Below, piece by piece: positions 1 to 9,687 of a stretch of DNA of 64,000 nucleotides (within the stretch, counting starts at the first letter, position 1; the number at the start of each line of letters is the position of its first letter). Origin of the DNA: Amanita rubescens (taxonomy: Eukaryota; Basidiomycota; Agaricomycetes; Agaricales; Amanitaceae). The notes below the pieces were generated by a model. It ran no database searches and was not told the origin of the DNA. It saw only the letters and a list, made by a program, of their open reading frames with translations. The stretch spans positions 1-64,000 of the forward strand of contig WION01000279.1 of assembly GCA_015039365.1 (NCBI GenBank). The letters run 5' to 3'. A program made the translations under genes and the position numbers.

Positions 1-504
1 AAAAAAGTCAAGTAGACTACTATCGGCTTTGTAGTAGTACCGTCAACGGCATACTTACATTATATCCGTCACCCGTCCTTGTCTCGATCTAAGCTACACA
101 AAAGGTTGAGCCTCTTGCTGCGTGGGTGGGCTCAGACCAAAACGATGTTAGTACAACGCGTGTGAGGGTCTCCCTGAGGTCAGCAGCGTGATGAAGAGGA
201 AAATGGGGTTGGTCACAACCGAGACGGACGCCGTCTCAGGATCGACTCGTACTAGTACATCACAGCGTGTATGGGCATGCTCTCGCATAATGATGATGGT
301 TGAATGCACCCCTGGCCACGGTGTTTATTACTTAGCCACGAATACCACTATGGACGATCTGCATCAAATCAAGAAACCTCTTGGGTGTCCAGGACGTCCA
401 CGGCGAATCGACATGTGCCATCTTATCAATCAGAGGTATCAAATCGAACATCTAATCGAGTCTTTCCAGATTAGGTAGTCGCCGTTTCTACCCGAACAGT
501 GTGG
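1..504. other. Left-edge intergenic sequence
   Basis: No supported gene. A short open frame at 188-478 has no recognisable domain, low-complexity start and no splice partners, so I do not call it. The last part should hold the promoter of the OXLD1-like gene, but no clear TATA box is visible. Confidence 0.5.
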
Positions 505-1105
505 ATGTTCAAGATAGTACGTCGATGGCCAAAGACGGTATTGCATCGATATCATGACACCTCCTCTCCGTCGTTCCAAAGCCAACGTGACATCGCCACC
601 ACCACTTCAGCCCAACTGTCTAAAACGCGAGGGGGTCAAAACCTGAGTGAGAGATATAAGCGGTTAGAACGAAGTTTGAGAGGAAAGGACAAAGGGACGG
701 GGAACGAGATGAGGTTGACAGGGAAGCGAAGCGAGGACACGAGTTCGATGGAAAAGACAAAGGAAGATATCTTGATGTTTAGGGGAATTGAAATGCGAAG
801 GGAGCCCAAGGCGCCGGATTCTGAAGGTGAGTAGAGATTCTTTGATGTGTAGGAGGGATAAAGCTGAGAAAGGAGGAGAGTGTTGTATGTCTGGGTGTGC
901 GGTTTGTGTGTATGATTTGTATGAAGAAGCGGTGGAGAAGTGGAAGGTGGAAGTGGAGGGTGTGAAAGGACGGTTGAAAGAGATGGGGGTGGATGAGAGT
1001 GAATGGCCGGTAGGGTTGCAGACGCAACAAAGGAAGAATGTCGTGCAGGACGCATTTGAGCAGCTTGAAAGAGAGCTGGCAGATGGTGGGAGAAGAGTTG
1101 ACTGA
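505..1105 (+). CDS. OXLD1-like oxidoreductase-like domain protein (mitochondrial)
   Basis: Two exons read as one protein of about 184 residues. The second exon carries the motif CCMSGCAVCVYDLYEEA, the hallmark of the oxidoreductase-like domain (PF09791, OXLD1 family), a small cysteine-rich module found near the C-terminus of fungal and animal mitochondrial proteins of poorly known biochemistry. The start at 505 gives an N-terminus rich in Arg, Ser, Thr and lacking acidic residues, as expected for a mitochondrial presequence; a GTG at 499 is in frame but unlikely. The intron begins at 827 (GTGAGT) and ends at 872 (46 nt) or 863 (37 nt); both keep the frame, differing by three residues. The domain cysteines all survive. 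Likely role is in mitochondrial matrix or inner-membrane biology; function is inferred from family only. Confidence 0.75.
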
Positions 1106-1311
1106 AAAAGGGAAACGATATCTAAATGATCGTCCTTCTTTTAGCGCGTCAAGTCACGCCGATAACGATCAAACAAGTCTCTGAAGCATTCGCTTGGTTC
1201 TTTTATAGTAACTCTTGATATCCCCCGCTTCTTTTAAAGTAGCTCAAGCTATTCATATCTTCCTACTTCATTCTTAATAACTCTTTCAACACCCAAACCA
1301 CTTTCAGTATC

Positions 1312-4300
1312 ATGCCCAGACGCGAAGTAGGCAGAGCTGGTAGACAAGTCACCGCAATCACAAATTCCTTTGAAATCGTTTGGTCCTCCAACAAAGTCTT
1401 TCATTACCATGGTGCGTACTACCTACTCCATTCCCCGACTTACCGACCCTGATTCACGTCCCGGACAGTCGGTGAGTCACCGTGCCTTTAGATCGTCCTC
1501 GATCTCTTGATGACTCCCAACTCCCCCAGAAATGACCGCAGACTGGCTCAAAAAGGACAAAAAACCGGACGATATGGACGTCGTTCCCACCAATCCCTCC
1601 GCAAACCCAAATGACGTGGGCTCGGCTATTCCAAAAGCGAGAAGAACGGAGCTTATCATGCGTTTACAAAATGAAGTCAGACCGGACGTGTTTTCCCCTC
1701 CAGGCGGTGAGTCGCGACCACTTGGGGTCTGTCACTTTTTGCGCTCAAACTTTTTTTTTAGCGTTTGATGGCAAGGCAAATTTGTTCTCGACGACCGAAT
1801 ACAACTTGGAACATGCGAGCCAAAAGGCGAGCTTCCGACGCTACTTTTATCCGCATACATACTCATTCTTGTTTTAGTTTGAGGTACCCTGGGCAGCACC
1901 ACGCCCAGGACGAAGTGGTGGCGGAGGCCCCCAAGGCCCACGCAGACCTAAAATCGTGACCGTCACCATCACCAAAGTTAACGATATCGACCGAAGGTAC
2001 CGTTTCCTTCTTCCCCCCCATTTTTCATCGTTCTTCTAGGGACGGAAAACAAAAGATAATCTGTGACACCTCGCTGACTTGATACAGGTACCTTCAAGGA
2101 TTGGTCAATGGCGAGAAGGACAGCGTCAAACAAGGCTCTGGCGCCATGATGACCCTTACAATGCTCAATGTTTTCGTCCAAGCGGCACCGAGGATGCAGC
2201 CTAGAACTTTATACAATGCAAGAAGTTTTTATGTACCCAACGAACGCGCCCCAGTAGTATCCGCGTTTGAAATTTGGAAAGGATACTACCAGTGACTGTC
2301 TTTTTCGCTTTTTCTTCTTCTATGCCACTGACGCCACTGTGCCCAGAACCGTCCGCCCAACATACGACAAAATCTTTGTCACGATAGACCAAACCGTCGG
2401 CGTCGTGTACGTCTCCCCATCCCCTTCTTTGTCCCCCCCTCCTAACACCGTGCACAGCGTCCCAAAAAGACGCCTCCTAGACCTCTTCATGTCCTACTCC
2501 GGCTTCCGAGACACCCGGCGCATCTCCGAACTAACCAAATCCGACCCAACCTTCCGCTCCCTCCGCCTCTTCGCCAAACAACTCAAATTCACAATCGACC
2601 TCCCCGGCGCCCACCAAGGCGGCAAACCCAAACTCATCGCCGACCTAGTCCCAGATTCCGGTTCCATCACTTTCGATAACAAACACGGCGAAGAAATCAG
2701 CGTAGCAGATCATTTCTACCGAACGTACCAAGTGACGGTACCCCCGAAAACTTTGGGTATCAAAACTAAAAGCGGGAGCGTGTTCCCCATCACGGTGTGT
2801 TGGAGCGTCGAACAACTTTATCGTGGAAAGAGCGCACCGCAAGTTGTATCGGAATTGATGCGCGTGATGCCGCAAACGCCGAGGGAGAGAATGTCGAGTA
2901 TAAACGATTCGTGGAAGTATCTTCAGTATGCGCAGTCGGGTTTTATGATTCAGGCTGGGTTGAGCGTTAAGAAGGATCCGTTGCCGGTTAAGGGGAGGTT
3001 GTTGACTCCTCCTCGTGTGAATTTTGGTGGTGGAGGGGATTCGAAAGGTGAAATTGTACCGCATCGGAAAGCGGGTGTGTGGGATGTGATGAGGAGAAAG
3101 TTTTTTAGACCTGGGAATGTGGATTCTTGGACGGTGGTTTGTTTTGAGTCGAGGGCGCAGGGGCAGGTGCTTGAGAAGTTTGTGGATGGGTTGGTTCAGG
3201 AGATGAGGAGTCATGGGATGAGTGAGTGATGTTGTGTCGTAGGTTCTTTTTCTGACGATTGCTTGCAGATGTATCGAAACCGAGTGGGATATCGACGCCG
3301 AGGATTGCGCATGGGAATGTAACTAGGGTGAGTTGTGTTCGTATCGGCATGTAGAGTTGGTCCTCATGCGCGCAGATTTTGAAAGAAGAGGGCGCAAAGT
3401 GTAACGCCCAACTACTCGTCGTGATTCTTCCAGAGAATGCGGAAGAGTTACGAAACGCCGTCAAGAGATTTGGAGATATCGAAATGGGCGTTCCGACTCA
3501 ATGTGTTAGGTGGTCTGACAAGCGCGTCAGGGAAATCATGAATAATAAAATCAACCAGTACCACAACAACCTCATTTTAAAGTACGTCTTCCCTCCCTCG
3601 CTTCAATAAAAAAAATCAACGCTCCCACCCAGAATTAACACGAGAATCGGAGGAATCAACTTTGTCCCCGGCCGCGAATGGTTCAAAGAACCCACCATGG
3701 TTTTCGGCGCAGACGTTAGCCATCCAGGTCCAGGAAGCCACCAACCCTCCATCTCAGCTCTCGTCGGTTCCGTCGATCCCTGGTACACGCGCTACATCGC
3801 CACAACTCGCGTTCAAGACCCCCGCCTCGAAATGATCGAAGACATGGAAAGCATGTTCGACGACCTCCTCGAGCGTTTCAAACGCGTCAACAAGACTCTT
3901 CCGCGCCGAATCGTGTTTTATCGAGATGGCGTTTCCGAGGGAGAGTTTTCCCAAGTCGATCAAGTTGAAATTCCTAGGATGGCGGCGGTTGTGAATAGAA
4001 AGTATGGAACGGATCCGGGAAAGTGGCCTTGGTTGTGTTTTATCGTTGTTGGAAAGAAACATCATCAAAGGTTTTTCCCGAGGGATGAGGAAGGGAGGGA
4101 TAGGAATGGAAACGAGAATTTGTATCCGGGTTATGTGGTTGATGTTGGTAAGTGTTTCGGGTTGGTCTGCCATGGAAGGAAGATGGCTGACGAACGATGA
4201 CACCGCAAGATATTGTACATCCGGTTTATCCGGATTTTTATTTGCAATCTCAAGCGGGGTTGAAAGGAAGTGCGTTATCCTTTTCTTTTTACTAAACGTT

Positions 4301-4724
4301 ACGTTGACTGTCGATGTTAGCGAGTCGACCGAGTCATTATACGGTAATTAAAGCGACGAAGATCGGCGTCGACGAGTGCGTTTCTGCTGTTCACTTTTTA
4401 CCTGCTTTGCTTACGAGTTGTTATAGGTTGCAAGAGTTTACGTATAACCTCTGTCATTGTTACCTCCGAGCAACGCGCTCGGTCAAGATACCTGCACCGG
4501 TTTATTACGCAGATGTTCGTGCCACATCTCATCTTACTCACTCACTCACTCACGCACTCACTCACGTTTCGCAGCTCGTTTGTGGGCGCGCCAAATTCCA
4601 CTTTGACGATAACGCGTCGATAAGCGGGGATAGCACCAGCAGCGGAGAGTTTGACCTCGAATCGTGGAGACGCAATTATGCCCCCATTCATGAAAGAATG
4701 GCAACGACGATGTACTGGATTTGA
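1312..4724 (+). CDS. AGO: Argonaute (QDE-2/AGO-type, PAZ-MID-PIWI, DEDD slicer)
   Basis: Small-RNA-guided silencing endonuclease. Hand splicing gives 15 exons (1312-1411, 1469-1471, 1530-1706, 1762-1826, 1878-1996, 2088-2291, 2347-2406, 2458-3221, 3269-3327, 3376-3581, 3633-4147, 4210-4269, 4321-4375, 4427-4514, 4575-4724), 2625 nt, 874 residues, the family's normal size. Landmarks in order: N domain (from about residue 8), linker GYYQTVRP (about 219), PAZ (about 245-370), MID with QLLVVILPE and TQCVRW, PIWI from GADVSHP. The catalytic set is D613, E652, D684 (FYRDGVSEG) and D825 (YYAD), a DEDD tetrad with the spacing of active slicers. The C-terminus ends MYWI, like the usual MYFA-type tail. 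Oddities: a 3-nt exon 2, a GC-AG intron at 1827-1877, and an intron placed directly after the last catalytic codon. No frame breaks, so it should be functional. A small dsRBD gene lies 55 kb downstream. Confidence 0.97.
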
Positions 4725-4867
4725 GCGAATCTTGGTATTTTCTTGGACGATAAAAGCAAAAAAATGTTGTTGTACTGCTACTATCGCATCGGTTTGAGAT
4801 GTATGCTATATCAAGGAAACTTGTACACTGCAGATATATCAGTTCCATACCCACACGAGACGGTCAA

Positions 4868-6755
4868 CTAGTTGCACGTACCACAAGCCCCACTACTCGG
4901 TTTGGTCGCAAAAATGACCTGATTCAACTCTTCGCCTTCCAACCCCCTATACGGTTCGTACGTCTTGCTCACTTTCTCAATAAACTCTTCCACCTTGTCT
5001 TCCGCAACGAGAGAAACAGTACACCCTCCCCACCCAGCACCCGTCAGCCTACTCCCAAACGCGCCCGCTTGGATAGACAAAGAAACAAGTGTGTCCAGTT
5101 CCGGACAAGAACAGTCGAACAGGGACGAGCAGCTCCTTTGCGAGTCGTTCATTAGATTTCCGAGAGATTCCAGGACGCCAGAGCCTGTCTCTGGGCAAGT
5201 AAAAGCGTCCAAACAGATTTTTCGAAATTGGAGTACGCGTAGGGATTCAGAGAGGACGTGTTTCGCTCGGTTGTAAAGTTGAAAGTGCGTCGCTTCGATG
5301 TCGACCCAGGAGAGGTAGACGTCGTCGAAAACGGGTTGAGCAAGTCCCGACATGTTGATCATTTCTTCCATCGTTAGTCCGTCGTCTCGGTGGGGTTTTA
5401 GGACATCGAGTTTTGTGATGACGATTTCGAGAGCTTCTTGGAGTTCCTCGATGCTCAATTCGCCAGTTTCGTCCTCCTCGCCTGCGAACCGGCCTACGAC
5501 TTCTCTGAACGTGATTTTTTCCGTATCAGTGATGGGGATTCCAAGTTCCTTTGCGAGGATTCGGGCACCGACGAGTGTTTCGACGACGCGGAGGTTGTAG
5601 CGGTGTTTGGCGGTGACGGCTTTGTCGGAGATGACGAGAGAGTTGGCGCAGACAAAGACGGATTTGGGAGGTAGAGGGACTGGGAAGGCGGCTAGGGTGG
5701 GGTAGAAAGAGATGTAGAGTGCAGAAGAGGGGTCGGAGATGACGGATGCAGCTTGGTCCATCCTGTCGAGTCTGGGTTAACACGATGTCACCTAGGACGG
5801 GTGTCTGGGACTCACCCTCCGCTGTTGACTCCTACACGTTTCTCGTTCTCCATTGCCATTCGGACCAACTCGCCCTTGGACAGTTTGCGAATTGGACTTG
5901 CGAAACCAGGTACGTGATGATCGAGCTACCATTGAAAGAATCAGAACGCGATCGGCGTTGAAAAATAAATGACCAACTTTGCCATTGACGGCGAGAAATG
6001 CCAAGCTGCTGGCCACGACCATAGCAGCACTGGATGAAAGACCAGATCCTGCTGGAACGGTTCCAGTGACTAACAGATCAACGGGTACGGGATGTTCATG
6101 TGTTCCGGGAGGGAAGGAATGGTCCAGAACGCCCTGAACATCAAGGTTAGATCGGAGGCCCAAAAAAAGAAAACACGAACGTAATATCCCGCTTTGACGT
6201 AACTCTCCCATCTCAACTCTTTCGTGTTGATGTCAAGACCCCATCCCTGTACCCTGACGAGGTCCTCCCCGACGTCGAGCGGTTCGACGTGCTTGGGCGC
6301 CGGTGCGAATACCTGAGGTGGGTATTTTGCGTCTAGGTTTTCTGCGATGACGTGTCCGGGTGAGTGGTGGGTCTCTAGTTCGGTGTGCCAGGGGTGTGCG
6401 ACGATATCTCGAGGAGCGCAGGCGATGAGAATGTCTCGTTCAATGGCAGCTGGTAGGACACCGAACAATGAATAGTCGATGTGTTCACCTGAAATAGGAG
6501 TTAACCACGATCTTTACAATCTGGTGAGACGAACCGATGAGACTGGGAATCAAAATTAATGATGGTCAGGTTAGAATCTGGCACTTACTTTACTCGTCCA
6601 GGGGCTCGTGCGATGTAGGCCGGTTTCTTACCAAATCTGTTTTCGAATTCTTTCGTCAAGTTGTCCCATCGTGTAATGTGGTCGAGTGAGGTTCCTAGGT
6701 TGCTATAGAGCTCTTTCAAGTCCGTATACACTGGTACCGGTCGTTCGGCTGCCAT
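4868..6755 (-). CDS. GAL1: Galactokinase
   Basis: Phosphorylates galactose at C1 with ATP, first step of the Leloir pathway, in the cytosol. Six exons on the minus strand (6589-6755, 6535-6542, 6181-6488, 5978-6133, 5816-5925, 4868-5762) give 1644 nt and 547 residues, normal for fungi. The galactokinase signature GRVNLIGEHIDYS lies near residues 52-64 and is assembled across three exons, the middle one only 8 nt long. The GHMP ATP-binding motif GSGLSSSAA is near residue 190, NSGGMDQAAS follows, and GSRLTGAGWGGC is the third GHMP motif near the C-terminus. The start codon (complement of 6753-6755) is the first triplet of a 68-bp repeat found again at 8419-8486, so its promoter region has been replaced by or derived from repeat DNA. 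It ends tail to tail with the Argonaute gene, 143 nt apart. Confidence 0.96.
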
Positions 6756-6820
6756 CTGAGTGCCCTATCTTGCTTACTAAGGCTAGGCTGGAAATCGCCC
6801 TAACCCTAACCCTACTTAGT
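6753..6820. repeat. 68-bp direct repeat, copy A, with telomeric motif
   Basis: Identical over 68 bp to 8419-8486 by eye, same orientation. It starts with CATCTGAGTG, contains CCCTAACCCTAACCCTA (about three fungal telomere units read on the complement) and ends CTTAGT. Its first triplet is the GAL1 initiator codon on the opposite strand, so it forms the immediate 5' flank of that gene. Confidence 0.9.
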
Positions 6821-7036
6821 CCCCGCAACCTGAAAGGTGAAGGGTTTTACGGCGCAGCAACCGTTCAGGGGAGACCATTGAGCACGTGATCACCTTGTGA
6901 TGCTGGCTCTTCCGCTGGCCACTGCGCACGGACCCACATTTGCGTGTAGTGCGTTACACATTTTTCTCGTACGATGCCCGAGCCCCGTACCCACTCTTGT
7001 CTGGAGATGGCTTTTTCGGTCACATCACATAGCGAG

Positions 7037-7528
7037 CTACATTTTTAAGTAAGATATCGATGTCCCTGGGATCTCTTTTTCAAATAAACTTTTGATCTTT
7101 TCTTTCAACCGAGTATCCGAGCATGAAGGCCACTCGTTTCGTATGCGATTCAAACAGTTAAGCTTGAATATTGGGACGACGATAACCATCCTTGGTAAGC
7201 CCATTGGCACATCATTCGGGTCCGCATCATAATAATTACAAATAGCGGATAATGTCATGTAACTCGTTGTGAAGCGCCCCGTCTTCGACGTCAACAACCT
7301 CCCCTCCATCCAACTTTATGTACAGCACATCCCCACATCTGCAACTCTTGTATCGTTAAGAGGTCCCGGAATATAACTTGGCACTCCTTCGGGACCCGCG
7401 GGAATGGACGCGTAATAGACGATGGCGCATGTTTTATATTCCTTGCAGACACGAACCCAGGTATGGGACACGATGTCGGCCGGTTTGGACGCTTTCTTTC
7501 TGATTACGGTGGTGCTCTGTTCAACCAT
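7037..7528 (-). pseudogene. Uncertain coding remnant inside the repeat-bounded segment
   Basis: Two short open frames follow each other on the minus strand (7528-7316 and 7309-7037). A third frame around 7325-7225 also reads like protein, with a DVLYIKLDGGEVVDVEDGAL stretch ending at a stop, but I could not join the frames with convincing splice sites. No family recognised. It lies between the two copies of the 68-bp repeat, back to back with the plus-strand candidate at 7674-8214. Either a decayed gene or chance. Confidence 0.25.
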
Positions 7529-7673
7529 ACCGTGGCTAAAGGCACATTGCCGACGAAGAGGGAAAACTGACGCCGCCGTGGCTTGAATACAATAAACTGC
7601 GCACAGGCATGCTCATGCTCATGAGAATATCTTTACGTACATATTCAATTACTGAAGTTATTCACAGAAAAAG

Positions 7674-8214
7674 GTGTGTATGTTTCCTTCCTCTTCTCTC
7701 CACGATGTTGATGCCGGTCAGTTTTATCAGATTTACGCAGACAGGGTTAAAGTACTCATGCCTTCGTATGAGCCCTTTGACACCCGTTCAATACATCTCT
7801 CTATCGATGACTACACGAGCAACGAGGAGGGGCAAAAATCCGACAGTGACGAGGACCGCTTGAAACGATTCGACAATGGACCCCCGTTGATCTGCAGCAG
7901 CGGAATTCCGATGTGATATTTTTTCTCCATCTTGTTCACATTCGTAAGCTCATGTTTGGTCTGACAGTCATCCACAACTGCATCCTCGAGTAACGCTTCA
8001 CCTACCACACCTCATTCCCAAATAGCCATCCCGAGATTGCCTCTCCTGTTGAACAACAGGGGTGTGAAGCGGCTTCATCTGCAAGTAGCGCTTTTTCCAC
8101 GACGCCAAGTAACTCAGTTCGGCCATCCATTATCTCCTCTGTGAAACAAGCCAAGACGTCGGGGAAGAAAAGCGCCAACAAACGTCAAGTCGTCGATGAC
8201 ATGAACCTGGATTA
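7674..8214 (+). CDS. Hypothetical acidic/Ser-rich protein between the 68-bp repeats
   Basis: An open frame from 7674 to 7916 encodes a polar, acidic segment (SDSDEDR near its end). After a probable intron, a second frame running to the stop at 8214 encodes a Ser/Ala-rich disordered tail with a basic cluster (KTSGKKSANKR) and the ending DDMNLD. Codon-like composition and the basic cluster suggest a small, possibly nuclear protein, but the joining intron (about 7910-8035) and the true start are not certain. No known domain. The gene is bracketed by the direct repeats at 6753 and 8419. Confidence 0.35.
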
Positions 8215-8418
8215 AACTACTCTCTAATTTTTTTCTTCTTTCTTTCACTTACAGTCTGCGTAACCACTAAACGAAAAAGGAAAAAAAAAGGGCGTTGCGC
8301 AGGCACCGTCCAAAACGAGTAAAAAAAGTAGATAACTTTTAAACATACTTGTATTTTCAATCAGTCTTAATGGACAAATGGCTAGGCTTCATCACAGGAC
8401 TCCTTGTTGCGGGTTCTG

Positions 8419-8486
8419 CATCTGAGTGCCCTATCTTGCTTACTAAGGCTAGGCTGGAAATCGCCCTAACCCTAACCCTACTTAGT
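8419..8486. repeat. 68-bp direct repeat, copy B, with telomeric motif
   Basis: Second copy of the repeat at 6753-6820, same orientation, 1,666 bp apart. Flanks differ outside the 68 bp, with slight similarity on the left side (TTCTGCATC against CTGCCATC). No coding role visible here. Confidence 0.9.
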
Positions 8487-8513
8487 AGTTGATTGTCGAC
8501 CCCATCTACAAAA

Positions 8514-8700
8514 CGGCACGTGCCTGGCAAGGCACCTCAAGGCCTGGTAAGGCATCATCGAGGCTTGGAATTTCGCCCAGCCCTGGAAATTCTCGGGTGG
8601 CTTTCAAGGCCTTGGAGGTTTTGCAAGGCCTTGCATAGCCTTGCCAGGGTACCCAAGCCTGGGGCATGCCTTACAAGGCAGTCCCAAGGCTTACCACAAA
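8514..8700. repeat. CAAGGCCTTG-rich degenerate palindromic repeat
   Basis: A run of variants of CAAGGC, GCCTTG and CAAGGCCTTG on both strands, spaced by 10-30 bp, able to fold into many small hairpins. A related stretch (TTGCAAGGCGG, GCCCAGCCTGG) occurs at 11,335-11,390 just outside the MITE-like element. Confidence 0.6.
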
Positions 8701-8892
8701 AGTATCAGGAATCCCTTGAAGACGGGATTTTAATTGTAATCAAATGTGGTTATACAATCTAATGAGTGTATGTATGTGTGTATGTATGACATGTATGTAT
8801 GACATTATTACATTACAATGTATATATATCTTGTCAGCAATCAATCAATCAATCTAATCTACCCGGATCTAGATCTATCGTAATTTAATAGG

Positions 8893-8965
8893 TGCACTCA
8901 GTCGGAATCGAACCCAAGGTCCTGCCATTAAGTACGTCACAGTAAAACCATTAGACTACATATGC
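8893..8965 (-). tRNA. tRNA-like sequence, probably a tRNA pseudogene or SINE head
   Basis: The minus strand carries an A-box-like TAGTCTAATGG and a perfect B box GGTTCGATTCC at tRNA spacing. A 7-bp acceptor pairing with one mismatch can be drawn (GCATATG with TGAGTGC) followed by A and CC. The T-stem has two mismatches and I cannot draw a sound anticodon stem, so no amino-acid identity is assigned. Best read as a degenerate tRNA or the pol III promoter of a SINE. Confidence 0.4.
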
Positions 8966-9000
8966 AATTGTAATACATTCCCTCCTGTTTAATACATCAG

Positions 9001-9170
9001 GAAAACGGCTGGGTCGACTTTCAAGACTTTGAGCACTTTTGAAAGGTGCAAAAGGGGTGAAAGTCGTGTCACTTTCGAAAGTGATCATTTTCCTCACCTG
9101 CGTGAGGTACATTCACTTTCAAAGTACTTTCACTGACGTTTAAAGGACTTTCAGTACTTTGAAAAGTTGA
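9001..9170. repeat. ACTTTCAAAG-type dispersed inverted repeats
   Basis: Short words such as ACTTTCAAAG, CTTTCGAAAG, TTTGAAAGG and GACTTTC recur in both orientations with separations of 10-25 bp. Similar in style to the interior of the 305-bp element at 11,403 but not homologous by eye. Possibly an old non-autonomous transposon. Confidence 0.45.
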
Positions 9171-9320
9171 TATGGATGTCACGAAAGGATCTCAAATCAG
9201 TCAGGTTTGATAATTGAAAATCACTTTATTCACATGGTGTAAAGTAGTACATGGTGACAACGGGAATGCATTTAACAAAAAAGGGAACGAACACAAGTTG
9301 AATCGACGTAGCCAGAACGG

Positions 9321-9432
9321 GGAGAGCCAGATCCGAAAACAACTTGTAATGTGGAACTTGAAATTGCTACGAAAGAGGAGAGCCAGATCCGAAAACGACT
9401 TGTAATGTGGAACTTGAAATTGCTATGAAAGG
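9321..9432. repeat. 56-bp tandem duplication
   Basis: Two adjacent copies of a 56-bp unit starting GGAGAGCCAGATCC and ending near GAAATTGCTA, with about two differences. The copies lie just left of the minisatellite domain. No gene. Confidence 0.85.
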
Positions 9433-9687
9433 GACTGAAAGCGAGGTGATAATGAGACAGCGCGAGATGCTGGGGGAATCCCGGGAAGAGACCAATGCGA
9501 AAGCGAGTGTGATTGATGTAAAACCGAGTCCCAGAACAGTTGTGGGTGGAGACTAGTGTGAGGGGTGCAGCAAGCGTGGTTGCGTGGGAGGCCAAGGGTG
9601 CGGGAAGGTGCGGGATACGTGACGAGGTGCAGCGAGGTCAGTTGAGTGCGGGAGAGAGAAGGAGAGGTAGTGGGTGATATGAGGAAT

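Noticed and set aside
188..478. Small frame at the left edge
   Set aside because: Nothing recognisable and no support from splice sites or composition.
2645..3214. Minus-strand frame of 189 codons inside Argonaute
   Set aside because: Antisense shadow of the large Argonaute exon; Argonaute motifs on the plus strand are unambiguous.
4314..4724. Unspliced 136-residue reading at the Argonaute 3' end
   Set aside because: It runs through two introns (4376-4426 and 4515-4574); the spliced reading restores [13 protein letters not shown] and a normal C-terminus.
6753..6820. True telomere or chromosome end
   Set aside because: Only about three CCCTAA units, flanked on both sides by unique sequence and genes; interstitial.
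8893..8965. Functional tRNA gene
   Set aside because: T-stem has two mismatches and no sound anticodon stem-loop could be drawn, so no identity is supported.
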